A stretch of DNA of 64,000 nucleotides from Kluyvera ascorbata_C (lineage in GTDB: Bacteria > Pseudomonadota > Gammaproteobacteria > Enterobacterales > Enterobacteriaceae), in the NCBI RefSeq assembly GCF_044197065.1, contig NZ_JBIQOI010000002.1, positions 992,001-1,056,000 on the forward strand, given 5' to 3'. This document shows positions 8,493 to 17,802 of the stretch, piece after piece (the first letter of the stretch is position 1; each line of letters starts with the position of its first letter). Both the position numbers and the translations under genes were made by a program. The notes beneath the pieces were generated by a model, which searched no databases, had not been told where the DNA came from, and saw nothing but the letters and a program-made list of their open reading frames with translations.

Positions 8493-8617
8493 CTTATTCC
8501 CCCTACGAGACCCCGATACGGCTCATTTAAGCCATTTTTTTATTGTGCAAAAAAGCATGACACTGCGATGTCTTGTAAACTGCAATCACAACTCTGAGGC
8601 TTATGAGTGTGTGGAAG

Positions 8618-8640
8618 TTTAATTCGTATCGCAAATTAAA
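8618..8640. promoter_or_regulatory. NagC operator, nagE side
   Basis: An almost perfect palindrome: TTTAATT, then TCG...CG, then AAATTAAA at the other end (core TTCGTATCGCAAATTAA). It matches the high-affinity NagC operator before nagE in E. coli. Confidence 0.85.
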
Positions 8641-8651
8641 CACGTGTTTTT

Positions 8652-8667
8652 TGTGACTATAGTCACC
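8652..8667. promoter_or_regulatory. CRP-cAMP site between the two NagC boxes
   Basis: TGTGACTATAGTCACC fits the CRP consensus TGTGA-N6-TCACA at nine of ten positions. It lies in the nagE-nagB gap, where CRP activates both operons in E. coli. Confidence 0.85.
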
Positions 8668-8711
8668 AAATATTGTTATCGCCACTCCCTTTCACTGGCT
8701 AACCATGAAAA

Positions 8712-8734
8712 CTTATTTTATCATTCAAAAAATC
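8712..8734. promoter_or_regulatory. NagC operator, nagB side
   Basis: TTATTTTATCATTCAAAAAA is essentially the E. coli nagB operator. Its centre lies about 94 bp from the nagE operator, the in-phase spacing used for NagC looping. Confidence 0.8.
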
Positions 8735-8833
8735 AAAACGGATTGCTCCCTGACGATGCAAACAGGTGACGCTTAAAGCGTGTACGGAGATGCCATCCGC
8801 CAACTTCTTACATTTTACATTTTGAGGTGAAGA

Positions 8834-9634
8834 ATGAGACTGATTCCTCTCGTTAACGCTGAACAAGTCGGCAAATGGGCTGCCCGCCACATCGTTAACC
8901 GTATCAATGCTTTCAAACCTACCGCGGACCGTCCATTCGTCCTCGGCTTGCCAACCGGCGGTACCCCGCTGGCGACCTATAAAGTATTAGTTGAAATGCA
9001 TAAAGCGGGCCAGGTGAGCTTTAAGCACGTCGTCACCTTCAACATGGACGAATACGTTGGGCTGCCAAAAGAGCATCCGGAAAGCTATTACAGCTTTATG
9101 CACCGCAACTTCTTCGACCACATTGATATCCCAGAAGAAAATATCAACCTGCTGAACGGCAACGCGCCGGATGTTGACGCAGAATGTCGTCGTTATGAAG
9201 AAAAAATTCGTTCTTACGGCAAAATTCACCTGTTTATGGGTGGCGTGGGTAACGATGGTCACATCGCGTTCAACGAACCGGCTTCTTCTCTTTCTTCCCG
9301 TACCCGTATCAAAACGTTGACGCATGAAACCCGCGTCGCCAACTCCCGTTTCTTTGACGGCGACGTGGCGCTGGTACCAAAATACGCGCTGACCGTGGGC
9401 GTAGGTACGCTGCTGGACGCTGAAGAAGTGATGATTCTGGTACAAGGCGCGACAAAAGCGCTGGCGCTGCAGCAAGCGGTTGAAGGCAACGTAAACCATA
9501 TGTGGACCATCACCTGTCTGCAACTGCACCCGAAATCGCTGATCGTCTGCGACGAACCTTCCACCATGGAGTTGAAGGTTAAGACCCTGAAATATTTCAA
9601 CGAATTAGAAGCTGAAAATATCAAAGGTCTGTAA
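8834..9634 (+). CDS. nagB: Glucosamine-6-phosphate deaminase
   Basis: Converts GlcN-6-P to fructose-6-P and ammonia, the entry into glycolysis. The product has 266 residues, as in E. coli. Catalytic positions are visible at the family numbers: D72 (NMDEYVGL), D141, H143 and E148 (NDGHIAFNEP). The enzyme is a hexamer activated by GlcNAc-6-P. It is the first gene of nagBACD; a ribosome site GAGGTG lies just before the start. Expression should be controlled by NagC and CRP sites upstream, reciprocally with glmS, which is outside the window. Confidence 0.99.
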   Translation: MRLIPLVNAEQVGKWAARHIVNRINAFKPTADRPFVLGLPTGGTPLATYKVLVEMHKAGQVSFKHVVTFNMDEYVGLPKEHPESYYSFMHRNFFDHIDIPEENINLLNGNAPDVDAECRRYEEKIRSYGKIHLFMGGVGNDGHIAFNEPASSLSSRTRIKTLTHETRVANSRFFDGDVALVPKYALTVGVGTLLDAEEVMILVQGATKALALQQAVEGNVNHMWTITCLQLHPKSLIVCDEPSTMELKVKTLKYFNELEAENIKGL

Positions 9635-9691
9635 TGTCTTACCGTCCCGTGGCCTACTGCGGGACAAATTTTTAGAACACCGGGGGTCGTA

Positions 9692-10840
9692 ATGTATGCA
9701 TTAACCCATGGCCGAATTTATACCGGCCACGAAATTCTGGATGACCATGCGATTATCGTCGCCAATGGCCTTATTGAACGTATTTGCCCACTGGCCGATG
9801 TACCAGCGAACGTCGAACAGCGTTCCGTTAATGGCGCCATTCTCGCCCCTGGTTTTATCGACGTTCAGCTTAACGGCTGCGGCGGCGTACAGTTCAACGA
9901 CACCGCCGAAGCGGTCACCGTTGAAACGCTGGAAATCATGCAGAAAGCCAACGAGAAATCGGGCTGCACCAACTATCTGCCTACGCTCATCACCACCAGC
10001 GACGACCTGATGAAACAGGGTATCCGCGTGATGCGTGAATATCTGGCTAAGCACCCTAACCAGGCGCTGGGTCTGCACCTTGAAGGCCCATGGCTGAATC
10101 TGGTGAAAAAAGGCACTCACAACCCAGGCTTCGTGCGTAAACCCGACGCTGAACTGGTGAAGTTCCTCTGCGATAATGCGGACGTCATCACCAAAGTGAC
10201 CCTGGCTCCAGAGATGGTCGCACCGGAAGTCATCACCGCGCTGGCAAACGCAGGCATCGTTGTTTCTGCGGGCCACTCCAACGCCACCGCGCAAGAAGCA
10301 CGCGTCGGTTTCCGCGCAGGTATCACCTTCGCGACACACCTGTTTAACGCGATGCCTTATATGTCTGGTCGTGAGCCGGGCCTGACCGGTGCTATCCTCG
10401 ATGCAAACGAAATCTACTGCGGCATCATTGCTGATGGCCTGCACGTGGACTACATCAATATTCGTAACGCCAAGCGCCTGAAAGGCGATAAGCTGTGCCT
10501 GGTAACCGATGCCACCGCACCGGCAGGTGCCGATATTGATCAGTTCATTTTTGCTGGTAAAACAATATACTACCGCAATGGACTCTGTGTTGATGAAAAC
10601 GGTACATTGAGCGGTTCCTCGCTGACCATGATCGAAGGCGTTCGCAATCTGGTGGAACATGCCAATATTGCGCTGGACGAAGTGCTGCGCATGGCAACGC
10701 TCTACCCTGCTCGCGCCATTGGCGTTGAAAAACGTCTTGGCAGCATTGCACCGGGCAAGGTCGCGAACCTGACCGCATTCACGCACGACTTTAAAATCAT
10801 CAAGACCATCGTTAATGGCAACGAGGTCGTTACTGAGTAA
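9692..10840 (+). CDS. nagA: N-acetylglucosamine-6-phosphate deacetylase
   Basis: Removes acetate from GlcNAc-6-P, consuming the NagC inducer and feeding NagB. The 382-residue amidohydrolase-fold protein has the metal and catalytic residues expected for the family: E131 (HLEGPW), H195 (AGHSNA), H216 (THLFNAM), H251 and D273 (VTDATAP). It lies 57 bp after nagB and 8 bp before nagC. A loss of this enzyme would be expected to keep the regulon induced through GlcNAc-6-P accumulation, as described in E. coli. Confidence 0.99.
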   Translation: MYALTHGRIYTGHEILDDHAIIVANGLIERICPLADVPANVEQRSVNGAILAPGFIDVQLNGCGGVQFNDTAEAVTVETLEIMQKANEKSGCTNYLPTLITTSDDLMKQGIRVMREYLAKHPNQALGLHLEGPWLNLVKKGTHNPGFVRKPDAELVKFLCDNADVITKVTLAPEMVAPEVITALANAGIVVSAGHSNATAQEARVGFRAGITFATHLFNAMPYMSGREPGLTGAILDANEIYCGIIADGLHVDYINIRNAKRLKGDKLCLVTDATAPAGADIDQFIFAGKTIYYRNGLCVDENGTLSGSSLTMIEGVRNLVEHANIALDEVLRMATLYPARAIGVEKRLGSIAPGKVANLTAFTHDFKIIKTIVNGNEVVTE

Positions 10841-10848
10841 GAGAAAGT

Positions 10849-12069
10849 ATGACATCAGGCGGACAAGCTCAAATTGGTAATGTTGACCTCGTAAAACAGC
10901 TTAACAGCGCGGCCGTTTACCGCCTGATTGACCAGCACGGGCCAATCTCGCGTATTCAAATTGCCGAGCAGAGCCAGCTTGCTCCCGCCAGCGTGACCAA
11001 AATCACGCGTCAGCTTATTGAGCGCGGATTGATCAAAGAAGTCGATCAGCAGGCCTCCACCGGGGGCCGCCGCGCTATCTCTATCATCACTGAAACCCGC
11101 AATTTCCACGCCATTGGCGTTCGCCTTGGCCGTCACGACACGACCCTCACGCTGTACGATCTGAGCAGTAAAGCAGTTGCTGAAGAGCACTATCCGCTGC
11201 CTGAGCGCACCCAGGAAACGCTGGAACATGCCCTGCTCAACACCATCGGCACTTTTATTGAATCGTGCCAGCGTAAAATTCGTGAGTTGATTGCTATTTC
11301 AGTGATTCTGCCTGGACTGGTTGACCCTGAAAGCGGCGTTATTCGCTATATGCCGCACATCCCGGTGGAAAACTGGCGTCTGGTTGAAGCGCTGGAAAAA
11401 CGCTTTAAAGTGACCTGTTTTGTGGGTCACGATATCCGCAGCCTGGCGCTGGCCGAGCACTACTTTGGTGCAAGCCAGGACTGTGAAGACTCTATTCTGG
11501 TGCGTGTGCATCGCGGCACCGGCGCAGGCATTATCTCCAACGGACGCATTTTTATTGGCCGCAACGGCAACGTCGGTGAGATTGGTCATATTCAGGTTGA
11601 TCCGCTCGGCGAGCGCTGCCACTGCGGTAACTTTGGCTGTCTGGAAACCGTGGCCGCCAATGCCGCCATTGAGCAACGCGTACGCCATCTGCTGGAGCAG
11701 GGCTACCAAAGCCGCGTGACGCTCGACGATTGCCACATCAAAACCATCTGCAAAGCTGCCAACAAAGGTGACGCGCTGGCAACCGAAGTGATTGAGCATG
11801 TAGGCCGTCATCTCGGTAAAACCATCGCTATTGCCATTAACCTGTTTAACCCGCAGAAAGTGGTGATTGCTGGCGAAATCATCGAGGCCGACCGCGTCCT
11901 GTTGCCCGCCATTGAAGGTTGCATCAACACGCAGGTTTTAAAGGCTTTTCGCAAGAATTTACCGGTGGTACGTTCGACCCTCGACCACCGCTCCGCGATT
12001 GGCGCATTTGCGCTGGTCAAGCGCGCGATGCTCAACGGTATCCTGCTACAACATTTGTTGGAAGGTTAG
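10849..12069 (+). CDS. nagC: NagC, ROK-family repressor of GlcNAc use
   Basis: A 406-residue transcription factor. The N-terminal 80 residues carry a MarR-like helix-turn-helix (ISRIQIAEQSQLAPASVTKI), followed by the ROK sugar-kinase-like domain with the zinc motif CHCGNFGCLE. GlcNAc-6-P releases it from DNA. Its targets in this window are the nagE-nagB gap and probably chiP. It lies in the nagBACD operon and is therefore autoregulated. Length and sequence match the E. coli protein throughout. Confidence 0.98.
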   Translation: MTSGGQAQIGNVDLVKQLNSAAVYRLIDQHGPISRIQIAEQSQLAPASVTKITRQLIERGLIKEVDQQASTGGRRAISIITETRNFHAIGVRLGRHDTTLTLYDLSSKAVAEEHYPLPERTQETLEHALLNTIGTFIESCQRKIRELIAISVILPGLVDPESGVIRYMPHIPVENWRLVEALEKRFKVTCFVGHDIRSLALAEHYFGASQDCEDSILVRVHRGTGAGIISNGRIFIGRNGNVGEIGHIQVDPLGERCHCGNFGCLETVAANAAIEQRVRHLLEQGYQSRVTLDDCHIKTICKAANKGDALATEVIEHVGRHLGKTIAIAINLFNPQKVVIAGEIIEADRVLLPAIEGCINTQVLKAFRKNLPVVRSTLDHRSAIGAFALVKRAMLNGILLQHLLEG

Positions 12070-12137
12070 TCCTGAGAGGCAACGCCGGGGATAACGTGTA
12101 TAATTACGCCTCTTTAAAAACAAACGCCAGGTAGTCC

Positions 12138-12890
12138 ATGACCATTCAGAATGTAATCTGTGATATTGACGGCGTGCTGATGCACGACAACGTTGCCGTG
12201 CCAGGCGCGGCAGAATTCGTCGCACGCGTACTGGATAAAGGTATGCCGTTTCTCTGTCTGACCAACTACCCTTCACAGACGGGTCAGGATTTGGCGAACC
12301 GCTTCGCCACCGCAGGCATCGACGTGCCTGACAGCGTGTTTTATACCTCCGCCATGGCCACCGCCGATTTCCTACGCCGCCAGGAAGGGAAAAAAGCGTA
12401 CGTAGTCGGCGAAGGGGCATTGATCCACGAACTCTATAAAGCCGGATTCACCATTACCGACGTCAACCCGGACTTCGTTATCGTGGGTGAAACGCGCTCC
12501 TTTAACTGGGAAATGATGCACAAGGCGGCATTCTTCGTGGCCAATGGCGCACGTTTCATCGCCACGAACCCAGACACCCATGGCCGCGGCTATTACCCAG
12601 CCTGTGGCGCGCTGTGTGCCGGTATCGAAAAGATCTCTGGCCGTAAGCCGTTTGTCGTTGGCAAGCCAAGCCCGTGGATCATCCGCGCCGCCCTTAACAA
12701 AATGCAGGCACACTCAGAGCAGACGGTAATCGTCGGCGATAATCTTCGCACCGATATTCTGGCCGGCTTCCAGGCAGGTCTGGAGACGATTCTGGTTCTC
12801 TCTGGCGTCTCTACCGTTGATGACATCGATAATATGCCGTTCCGTCCATCGTGGATTTACCCGTCCGTTGCGGAAATCGACATTATCTAA
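12138..12890 (+). CDS. umpH: UMP phosphatase NagD/UmpH
   Basis: A 250-residue HAD-superfamily class IIA phosphatase that hydrolyses UMP and other nucleoside monophosphates; the tie to GlcNAc metabolism is by operon position only. The nucleophile motif DIDGVLMHD is at residues 9-17 and the C-terminal metal motif IVGDNLRTDI is present. It is 68 bp after nagC and ends the nag operon. In E. coli the next gene on this side is asnB; here 5.5 kb of accessory genes intervene. Confidence 0.96.
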   Translation: MTIQNVICDIDGVLMHDNVAVPGAAEFVARVLDKGMPFLCLTNYPSQTGQDLANRFATAGIDVPDSVFYTSAMATADFLRRQEGKKAYVVGEGALIHELYKAGFTITDVNPDFVIVGETRSFNWEMMHKAAFFVANGARFIATNPDTHGRGYYPACGALCAGIEKISGRKPFVVGKPSPWIIRAALNKMQAHSEQTVIVGDNLRTDILAGFQAGLETILVLSGVSTVDDIDNMPFRPSWIYPSVAEIDII

Positions 12891-12908
12891 ATATCATGTT
12901 CACCAAAG

Positions 12909-12944
12909 GTGAATGAATGTCGCCCTTTGCTATATTCATTCACC
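12909..12944. repeat. Inverted repeat after umpH with a third copy at 13027-13037
   Basis: An 11-bp perfect inverted repeat (GGTGAATGAAT at 12909-12919, ATTCATTCACC at 12934-12944) lies just past umpH. The same ATTCATTCACC occurs again at 13027-13037, about 140 bp before the GH67 start. The pair could be a weak terminator. The three copies could instead be a regulator site for the accessory genes. The rest of the 12891-13174 gap is AT-rich. Confidence 0.6.
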
Positions 12945-13174
12945 CCTTCAATTAGTAACTTCGAAACTATTTATCTTCCCCCCCCTTCCTCACTTCGCCC
13001 ACACGCCTTATATACCATTGGCCGCAATTCATTCACCCAGCAGCGGTTAAAAATGTGATCCACCGAGTAAAAAGGAATTCTCGTAAACCCACTGTCTATT
13101 TTTATAATAGATTTATTGTCTGGCGCTAATTACCCTCACTTTCAATACTTGTATGGTACTAATAAGGGTCAATA

Positions 13175-15196
13175 ATGAACGCCAGTTTTAACGGAAATAC
13201 ATCCGGTCATGTTGCAGATTGTTGGTTACCTTCCAGCCTCAATGGAACCTGGCTTATACGCTATTTACGCGCGGTCCATATTCCACAAGAAGACAATGTT
13301 ATCCGCGAAACATTGCTAAGTGAGATCAAGCAATTAGCTGATTCCCCCTTGACAATAACATCTGCAGAAAATGCCTCTTTACGATTTACCCTTCTGCCTT
13401 TGTCGAATAATGATTCCGTTAATGGGGAATATTTTATTGCTCAGGACAGCCATTCCATCACTATTACTGCCTGTGATTGGCAGGGATTCCTCTACGCCTG
13501 GTTTGAGTTGTTACGAAATAGCGCTCTTCCTGAAAATGTTATTACGGCGAAAAAACAAAAGCCAGCCTTTGCTATCCGCATGATTAACCACTGGGATAAT
13601 ATGGACGGCTCTATTGAACGGGGCTACGCTGGGCGTTCACTGTTCTTTGCCGATAATAAAATTTCTTATGATGCCGCGCGGATACACCGGTACGCACGAC
13701 TGCTGGCGAGCGTGGGCATTAATGCGCTCACCATCAATAACGTCAACGTGCATCATCACGAAACAGCATTGATAGACGATAACCTTCTGCCAGAAGTCAC
13801 TCATCTTGCGGCTATTTTCCGCCAGTATGCCATCCAGCTTTTTCTGAGCGTTAATTTTGCCGCGCCGATAGAAACCGGCGATTTAACCACCGCCGACCCC
13901 TTCGACCCGGAAGTTATCACCTGGTGGGAGCAACGGGCGGCGTCAATTTATCAACATATTCCTGATTTTGGCGGCTTCGTGGTCAAAGCGGATTCGGAAC
14001 ACCGTCCCGGCCCGTTTACCTATCAGCGTACGCACGCCGATGGTGCCAATATGCTGGCTCGCGCGTTGAAAAAACATGGCGGGCTGCTGTACTGGCGCTG
14101 TTTTGTCTATAACTGCCAGCAGAAATGGTACGACCGTAGCACCGATCGGGCAAAAGCGGCCTGGGACCACTTCTCTGCGCTTGATGGACAGTTTGACGAC
14201 AATGTGATCCTGCAGATTAAAAACGGGCCGATGGATTTTCAGGTGCGGGAGCCGGTATCGCCGCTGCTTGGAGCTATGCCTGGCACCAATAAGGTGATGG
14301 AGCTACAGATAACGCAAGAGTACACCGGTCAGCAGATAGACCTCTGCTGGCTGGTGCCGCAGTGGAAAGCCATTCTGAACTTTGACACTCAGCCCGGAAG
14401 CCACGACGCGCTTATCCGCGATATTCTCGCCGGACACTGTCAACATCACCGGATGCGTCATAGCGGGGTAACCGCCGTGGTGAACGTCGGCGACCACCCC
14501 TTCTGGACCGGGCACCCGCTGGCACAGGCAAATTTATACGGTTATGGACGCCTGCTGTGGGACCCTGAAGTTGATGAACGCGAGCTTGCCGAAGAGTGGT
14601 GCAAATTGACGCTTTCCACTGACCCCAAAACCGTTGCCACGGTTAGCCAGATGCTGCTCAGCAGTTGGCAGGTTTATGAAAACTATACCGCCCCGCTCGG
14701 CGTCGGCTGGATGGTACAGCCTCATCATCACTACGGTCCGTCAATCGATGGCTACGAATATGACAGTTGGGGAACTTACCACTATGCCAACCGCTTCGGC
14801 CTGGGCGTTGACCGCACTCAGGGCAGCGGTACGGGTTACGTTAAGCAGTATCACCCTCTCAATTGCCAGATGTACAACAACCCCAACCGCTGCCCTCAGG
14901 AGCTGCTGCTGTTTTTCCATCACCTGAAATATCGTCACGTGCTGCCTTCAGGTAAGACCGTTATCCAGCATATTTACGATAGCCATTTTAACGGCGTTAA
15001 TCAGGTCCAGGATTTTATCCAGCAGTGGGATGCGTTAGCGGTAGACAGCCATATTCCCAAATGTCTTTTCGATGAAGTAAAAATCCGTCTTAGCAAACAG
15101 CTTAATAATGCCGAAGCCTGGCGAGACCAGGTGAATACCTACTTTTACCGTAAATCAGGAATTAAGGATTCTCGTAACAGAAACATTTACCCCTAA
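13175..15196 (+). CDS. GH67 alpha-glucuronidase
   Basis: A 673-residue glycoside hydrolase of family 67, which removes (4-O-methyl)-glucuronic acid from the non-reducing end of xylo-oligosaccharides. The N-terminal part is the usual GH67 N-domain; the barrel starts near RMINHWDNMDGSIERGYAG (135-153). Candidate catalytic residues are E275 (VKADSEHRPGP, acid), D354 (NGPMDFQ) and E382 (LQITQEYTG); the 28-residue spacing of the last two equals that of D365 and E393 in the Cellvibrio enzyme. No signal peptide is visible, so it should act in the cytoplasm on imported aldouronates. Transporter and porin genes follow on the same strand. The gene is absent from E. coli K-12. Confidence 0.93.
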   Translation: MNASFNGNTSGHVADCWLPSSLNGTWLIRYLRAVHIPQEDNVIRETLLSEIKQLADSPLTITSAENASLRFTLLPLSNNDSVNGEYFIAQDSHSITITACDWQGFLYAWFELLRNSALPENVITAKKQKPAFAIRMINHWDNMDGSIERGYAGRSLFFADNKISYDAARIHRYARLLASVGINALTINNVNVHHHETALIDDNLLPEVTHLAAIFRQYAIQLFLSVNFAAPIETGDLTTADPFDPEVITWWEQRAASIYQHIPDFGGFVVKADSEHRPGPFTYQRTHADGANMLARALKKHGGLLYWRCFVYNCQQKWYDRSTDRAKAAWDHFSALDGQFDDNVILQIKNGPMDFQVREPVSPLLGAMPGTNKVMELQITQEYTGQQIDLCWLVPQWKAILNFDTQPGSHDALIRDILAGHCQHHRMRHSGVTAVVNVGDHPFWTGHPLAQANLYGYGRLLWDPEVDERELAEEWCKLTLSTDPKTVATVSQMLLSSWQVYENYTAPLGVGWMVQPHHHYGPSIDGYEYDSWGTYHYANRFGLGVDRTQGSGTGYVKQYHPLNCQMYNNPNRCPQELLLFFHHLKYRHVLPSGKTVIQHIYDSHFNGVNQVQDFIQQWDALAVDSHIPKCLFDEVKIRLSKQLNNAEAWRDQVNTYFYRKSGIKDSRNRNIYP

Positions 15197-15208
15197 CCAA
15201 TAAAAAAC

Positions 15209-15238
15209 AAAACTGGCGTTCATTTGCTCGCCAGTTTT
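15209..15238 (+). terminator. Hairpin between GH67 gene and transporter
   Basis: A perfect 10-bp stem AAAACTGGCG/CGCCAGTTTT is followed by CTG. It may be a weak terminator or attenuator that lets the transporter be expressed less than the enzyme. Confidence 0.7.
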
Positions 15239-15279
15239 CTGATTACCTCACTGATATGGTGTATTTCTGGAGATACCCT

Positions 15280-16749
15280 ATGAGCACCCCTATACCTATT
15301 AAACTTAGAACCTATATCGGTTATGGTATGACCGATCTTTTTTCCAGCGGTGCATTTGCCATTATTGCCGCCTGGTTAATGTATTTTTTTACCAACTTCT
15401 CGGGACTTACGCCAATTGAAGCGGGGTCGATCCTTTTTATTGCCAAAATTATTGATACCTTTGTCAGCCCCTGCGTAGGCTACCTGACCGATAATATTGG
15501 CAATACCCGACTTGGCCGCAAGTTTGGCCGTCGCCGCCTGTTTTTATTATTAGGCGCCGTGCTGGTCTACATCTATTCTCTGCTGTGGATCCCCGGGATG
15601 CCCTATTTCTACTATCTAGTCGTCTATATTTCCGTAGAAATCGTCGCAGCCCTGGTCATCATCCCCTGGGAAACGCTGGCCTCAGAGATGACCGACGATT
15701 ACAAGCAGCGCAGCATTCTCTCCGCAATGCGTCTGTTTTACGGCGGTTTTAGCACCTGGCTTGCTACCTTCCTCCCCGGCAGGCTGTTTGCCCATTTCGG
15801 CACTTCCGACAGCAAGGTCTTCTTCATCAATGGCGTCATATTCTCCATTATCTTTATGGTCGCGCTGCTGGTCACCTGGTCCACAACCTGGGAGCGTAAG
15901 CAGGAAACCGTAGAGGAAGCCCCCAAACGGCGCGGGTTCAACATCAAGCATATCTTCACCGATATGGCTTCCACGCTGCGCGTCCGTTGTTTCCGCCAGC
16001 ACCTGACGATGTACGTGCTGTCGTTTACCTCGCTCGATCTGTTTTACACCGTCTTTATCTACTTCATTATCTACTCGCTTAACAGCACCGCCGTCATGGC
16101 CTCAAACCTGCTCGCGGTAGGCATTTTCCTGACCGGCTGGAGCAACGCGCTGATGGCGTGGATGGTGATCCGCTATGGGCAGACATGGTGCCTGAGGATC
16201 TGCCTGACCATCAGCATGCTGTGCTTCTTTGTGTTCGCCGGGTTCTATTTCTGGAAGCCGCTGCTGATGCTGCCCATCATGTACGCCACCTCGCTGGTCT
16301 ATCAATTCTTTAAGGGCGGCTACGTCTATATCATCTGGAATATTTATCCGTTTATTCCCGATGTCGATGAACTGGTGACTCGCCAGCGCCGTGAAGGCGT
16401 CTTTGCCGGCGTGATGACGCTCGCCCGCAAAAGTACCTCTGCGCTCGCCGGTATGTTGATTGGGATCGTTTTACAGTTCGTGCATTTTGATGCCGCCAGC
16501 ACAACCCAGTCAGCCACCACTATTCAGGGGATTACCTGTCTATTCTTCTTTGGCAACGTCATCCTGCTATTGCTCAGTACGATCATTGCCTTCCGCTTTA
16601 AGCTCTCGAAAGAAAACCATCAGATTGTCAAAAACGAAATTGCTCGACTGAAAAATGGAGGCTCATTAGCCGAGACGGATCCCGAAACAAAATCCGTGCT
16701 CCACACATTAACCGGCGTTCCACACGAAAAACTATGGCCTGAGAAATAA
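15280..16749 (+). CDS. GPH-family sugar:cation symporter, probable aldouronate transporter
   Basis: A 489-residue inner-membrane carrier with about 12 hydrophobic segments, of the glycoside-pentoside-hexuronide:cation symporter family (relatives: XynB/YagG, UidB, MelB). Family features include GYGMTDLFSSGAF near the N-terminus, DTFVSPCVGYLTDN and RLGRKFGRRR in the first cytoplasmic loops. The start at 15280 is chosen because GGAGA lies 7 bases before it; an upstream TTG/ATG at 15256 has no such site. Lying 83 bp after a GH67 alpha-glucuronidase, it most likely imports glucuronoxylan oligosaccharides such as aldotriuronate or aldotetrauronate. The substrate is inferred from context. Confidence 0.88.
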   Translation: MSTPIPIKLRTYIGYGMTDLFSSGAFAIIAAWLMYFFTNFSGLTPIEAGSILFIAKIIDTFVSPCVGYLTDNIGNTRLGRKFGRRRLFLLLGAVLVYIYSLLWIPGMPYFYYLVVYISVEIVAALVIIPWETLASEMTDDYKQRSILSAMRLFYGGFSTWLATFLPGRLFAHFGTSDSKVFFINGVIFSIIFMVALLVTWSTTWERKQETVEEAPKRRGFNIKHIFTDMASTLRVRCFRQHLTMYVLSFTSLDLFYTVFIYFIIYSLNSTAVMASNLLAVGIFLTGWSNALMAWMVIRYGQTWCLRICLTISMLCFFVFAGFYFWKPLLMLPIMYATSLVYQFFKGGYVYIIWNIYPFIPDVDELVTRQRREGVFAGVMTLARKSTSALAGMLIGIVLQFVHFDAASTTQSATTIQGITCLFFFGNVILLLLSTIIAFRFKLSKENHQIVKNEIARLKNGGSLAETDPETKSVLHTLTGVPHEKLWPEK

Positions 16750-16817
16750 CAATAACGCTTCTTACCCGAATTAAGCCGTATCGGAAATATAATTCAAATT
16801 AATAATGGATGAATCAA

Positions 16818-17522
16818 ATGAATAAAATCTCCTGGTTATCAGCAGCCATGGGCTTAGCCCTTGTCAGCACGTCCGTCTCGGCAATGACGATTACAGACTC
16901 CTGGGTAAACTTCCGTGAAGCCTATATGTCGGGCAGCGAACAGTTTCAAACAAAAATGGAATACGGCATGAAGCTGGATAACGATCTCTATTTCAGTATC
17001 CAGAATACCTCCGGGCAGGGTAAGTATTTTGACGAGTTTAATAACCGCTACAACGAGATTGAAAGTAATTACAAAATCCCCCTCGCTTCAAGGCTCTTCT
17101 TCTGGCCGGGCTTTGTCTTTAACTGGGGATCAAACGGCAGTGCTTTTGACCCCTATGTGAAGCTTGGCGTACAGGTTACCGATAATTTTATGCTGATCGC
17201 GGGCTATCGCTATAACCAGAACAACTATCAAAGCTTTGACTATAACGGCGACTACACGGAAGATTCCAACCAGGAAGTGAATATCTGGGCCGACCTGAAC
17301 GTCACCGATCGTATCTGGATGGAGTACAACTTTACCTATCACAAACGCGACGAGGACTACCGCTACGGCAACGGCTCCACAGAAAACTATGAGCACACCG
17401 TCGCGCTGAGCTATAAAATTGACGACCATTTCACGCCTTATATTGATGTCGCGTATCTCGATAAAGCCAGTAACGGCGATGACGAGAATCGAGTGCGTGT
17501 CGGCGTGTATTACCACTTCTAA
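16818..17522 (+). CDS. KdgM-family outer-membrane porin for acidic oligosaccharides
   Basis: A 234-residue porin with a signal peptide (MNKISWLSAAMGLALVSTS..., cleavage near VSA-MTIT) and a beta-strand-rich body ending in VGVYYHF with a terminal Phe. It fits the oligogalacturonate porin family KdgM/NanC, small 12-strand channels for acidic sugars. The second Met (16818) is preferred because GGA lies 8 bases upstream; the ATG at 16809 overlaps that site. It is about 70 bp after the transporter, completing a pathway of outer membrane, inner membrane and cytoplasmic hydrolase for glucuronic-acid-bearing xylo-oligosaccharides. The specificity is inferred. Confidence 0.88.
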   Translation: MNKISWLSAAMGLALVSTSVSAMTITDSWVNFREAYMSGSEQFQTKMEYGMKLDNDLYFSIQNTSGQGKYFDEFNNRYNEIESNYKIPLASRLFFWPGFVFNWGSNGSAFDPYVKLGVQVTDNFMLIAGYRYNQNNYQSFDYNGDYTEDSNQEVNIWADLNVTDRIWMEYNFTYHKRDEDYRYGNGSTENYEHTVALSYKIDDHFTPYIDVAYLDKASNGDDENRVRVGVYYHF

Positions 17523-17534
17523 AGAGAGAGAGAC

Positions 17535-17569
17535 ATGCTTCCGGCAATAATGCTGCCCGCCGGAAGCAT
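17535..17569 (+). terminator. Hairpin ending the aldouronate locus
   Basis: A perfect 11-bp stem ATGCTTCCGGC/GCCGGAAGCAT begins 13 bases after the porin stop. No long T-tract follows. The remaining 230 bp before the amidohydrolase show no other recognisable element. Confidence 0.65.
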
Positions 17570-17802
17570 CATTATGTAATACCCCTTCTCGAAACAAATA
17601 CGAAATGCATTTTGCCGGGAGAGATCACAGTACCTTGTTCGCAGCACCAATATCGCACAACCTTTCCTGGGCATTAGCCTGAGTCGCCCTGCCGATGCGC
17701 GTTTTATAGTATCTCGTCAGTTCACGCATCCGTCCGTTCACCCTTTATCACAACCTTCTCTGACGCTCTCAGGGCTACCAACGGCTGATGCAAGGAGAAC
17801 CC

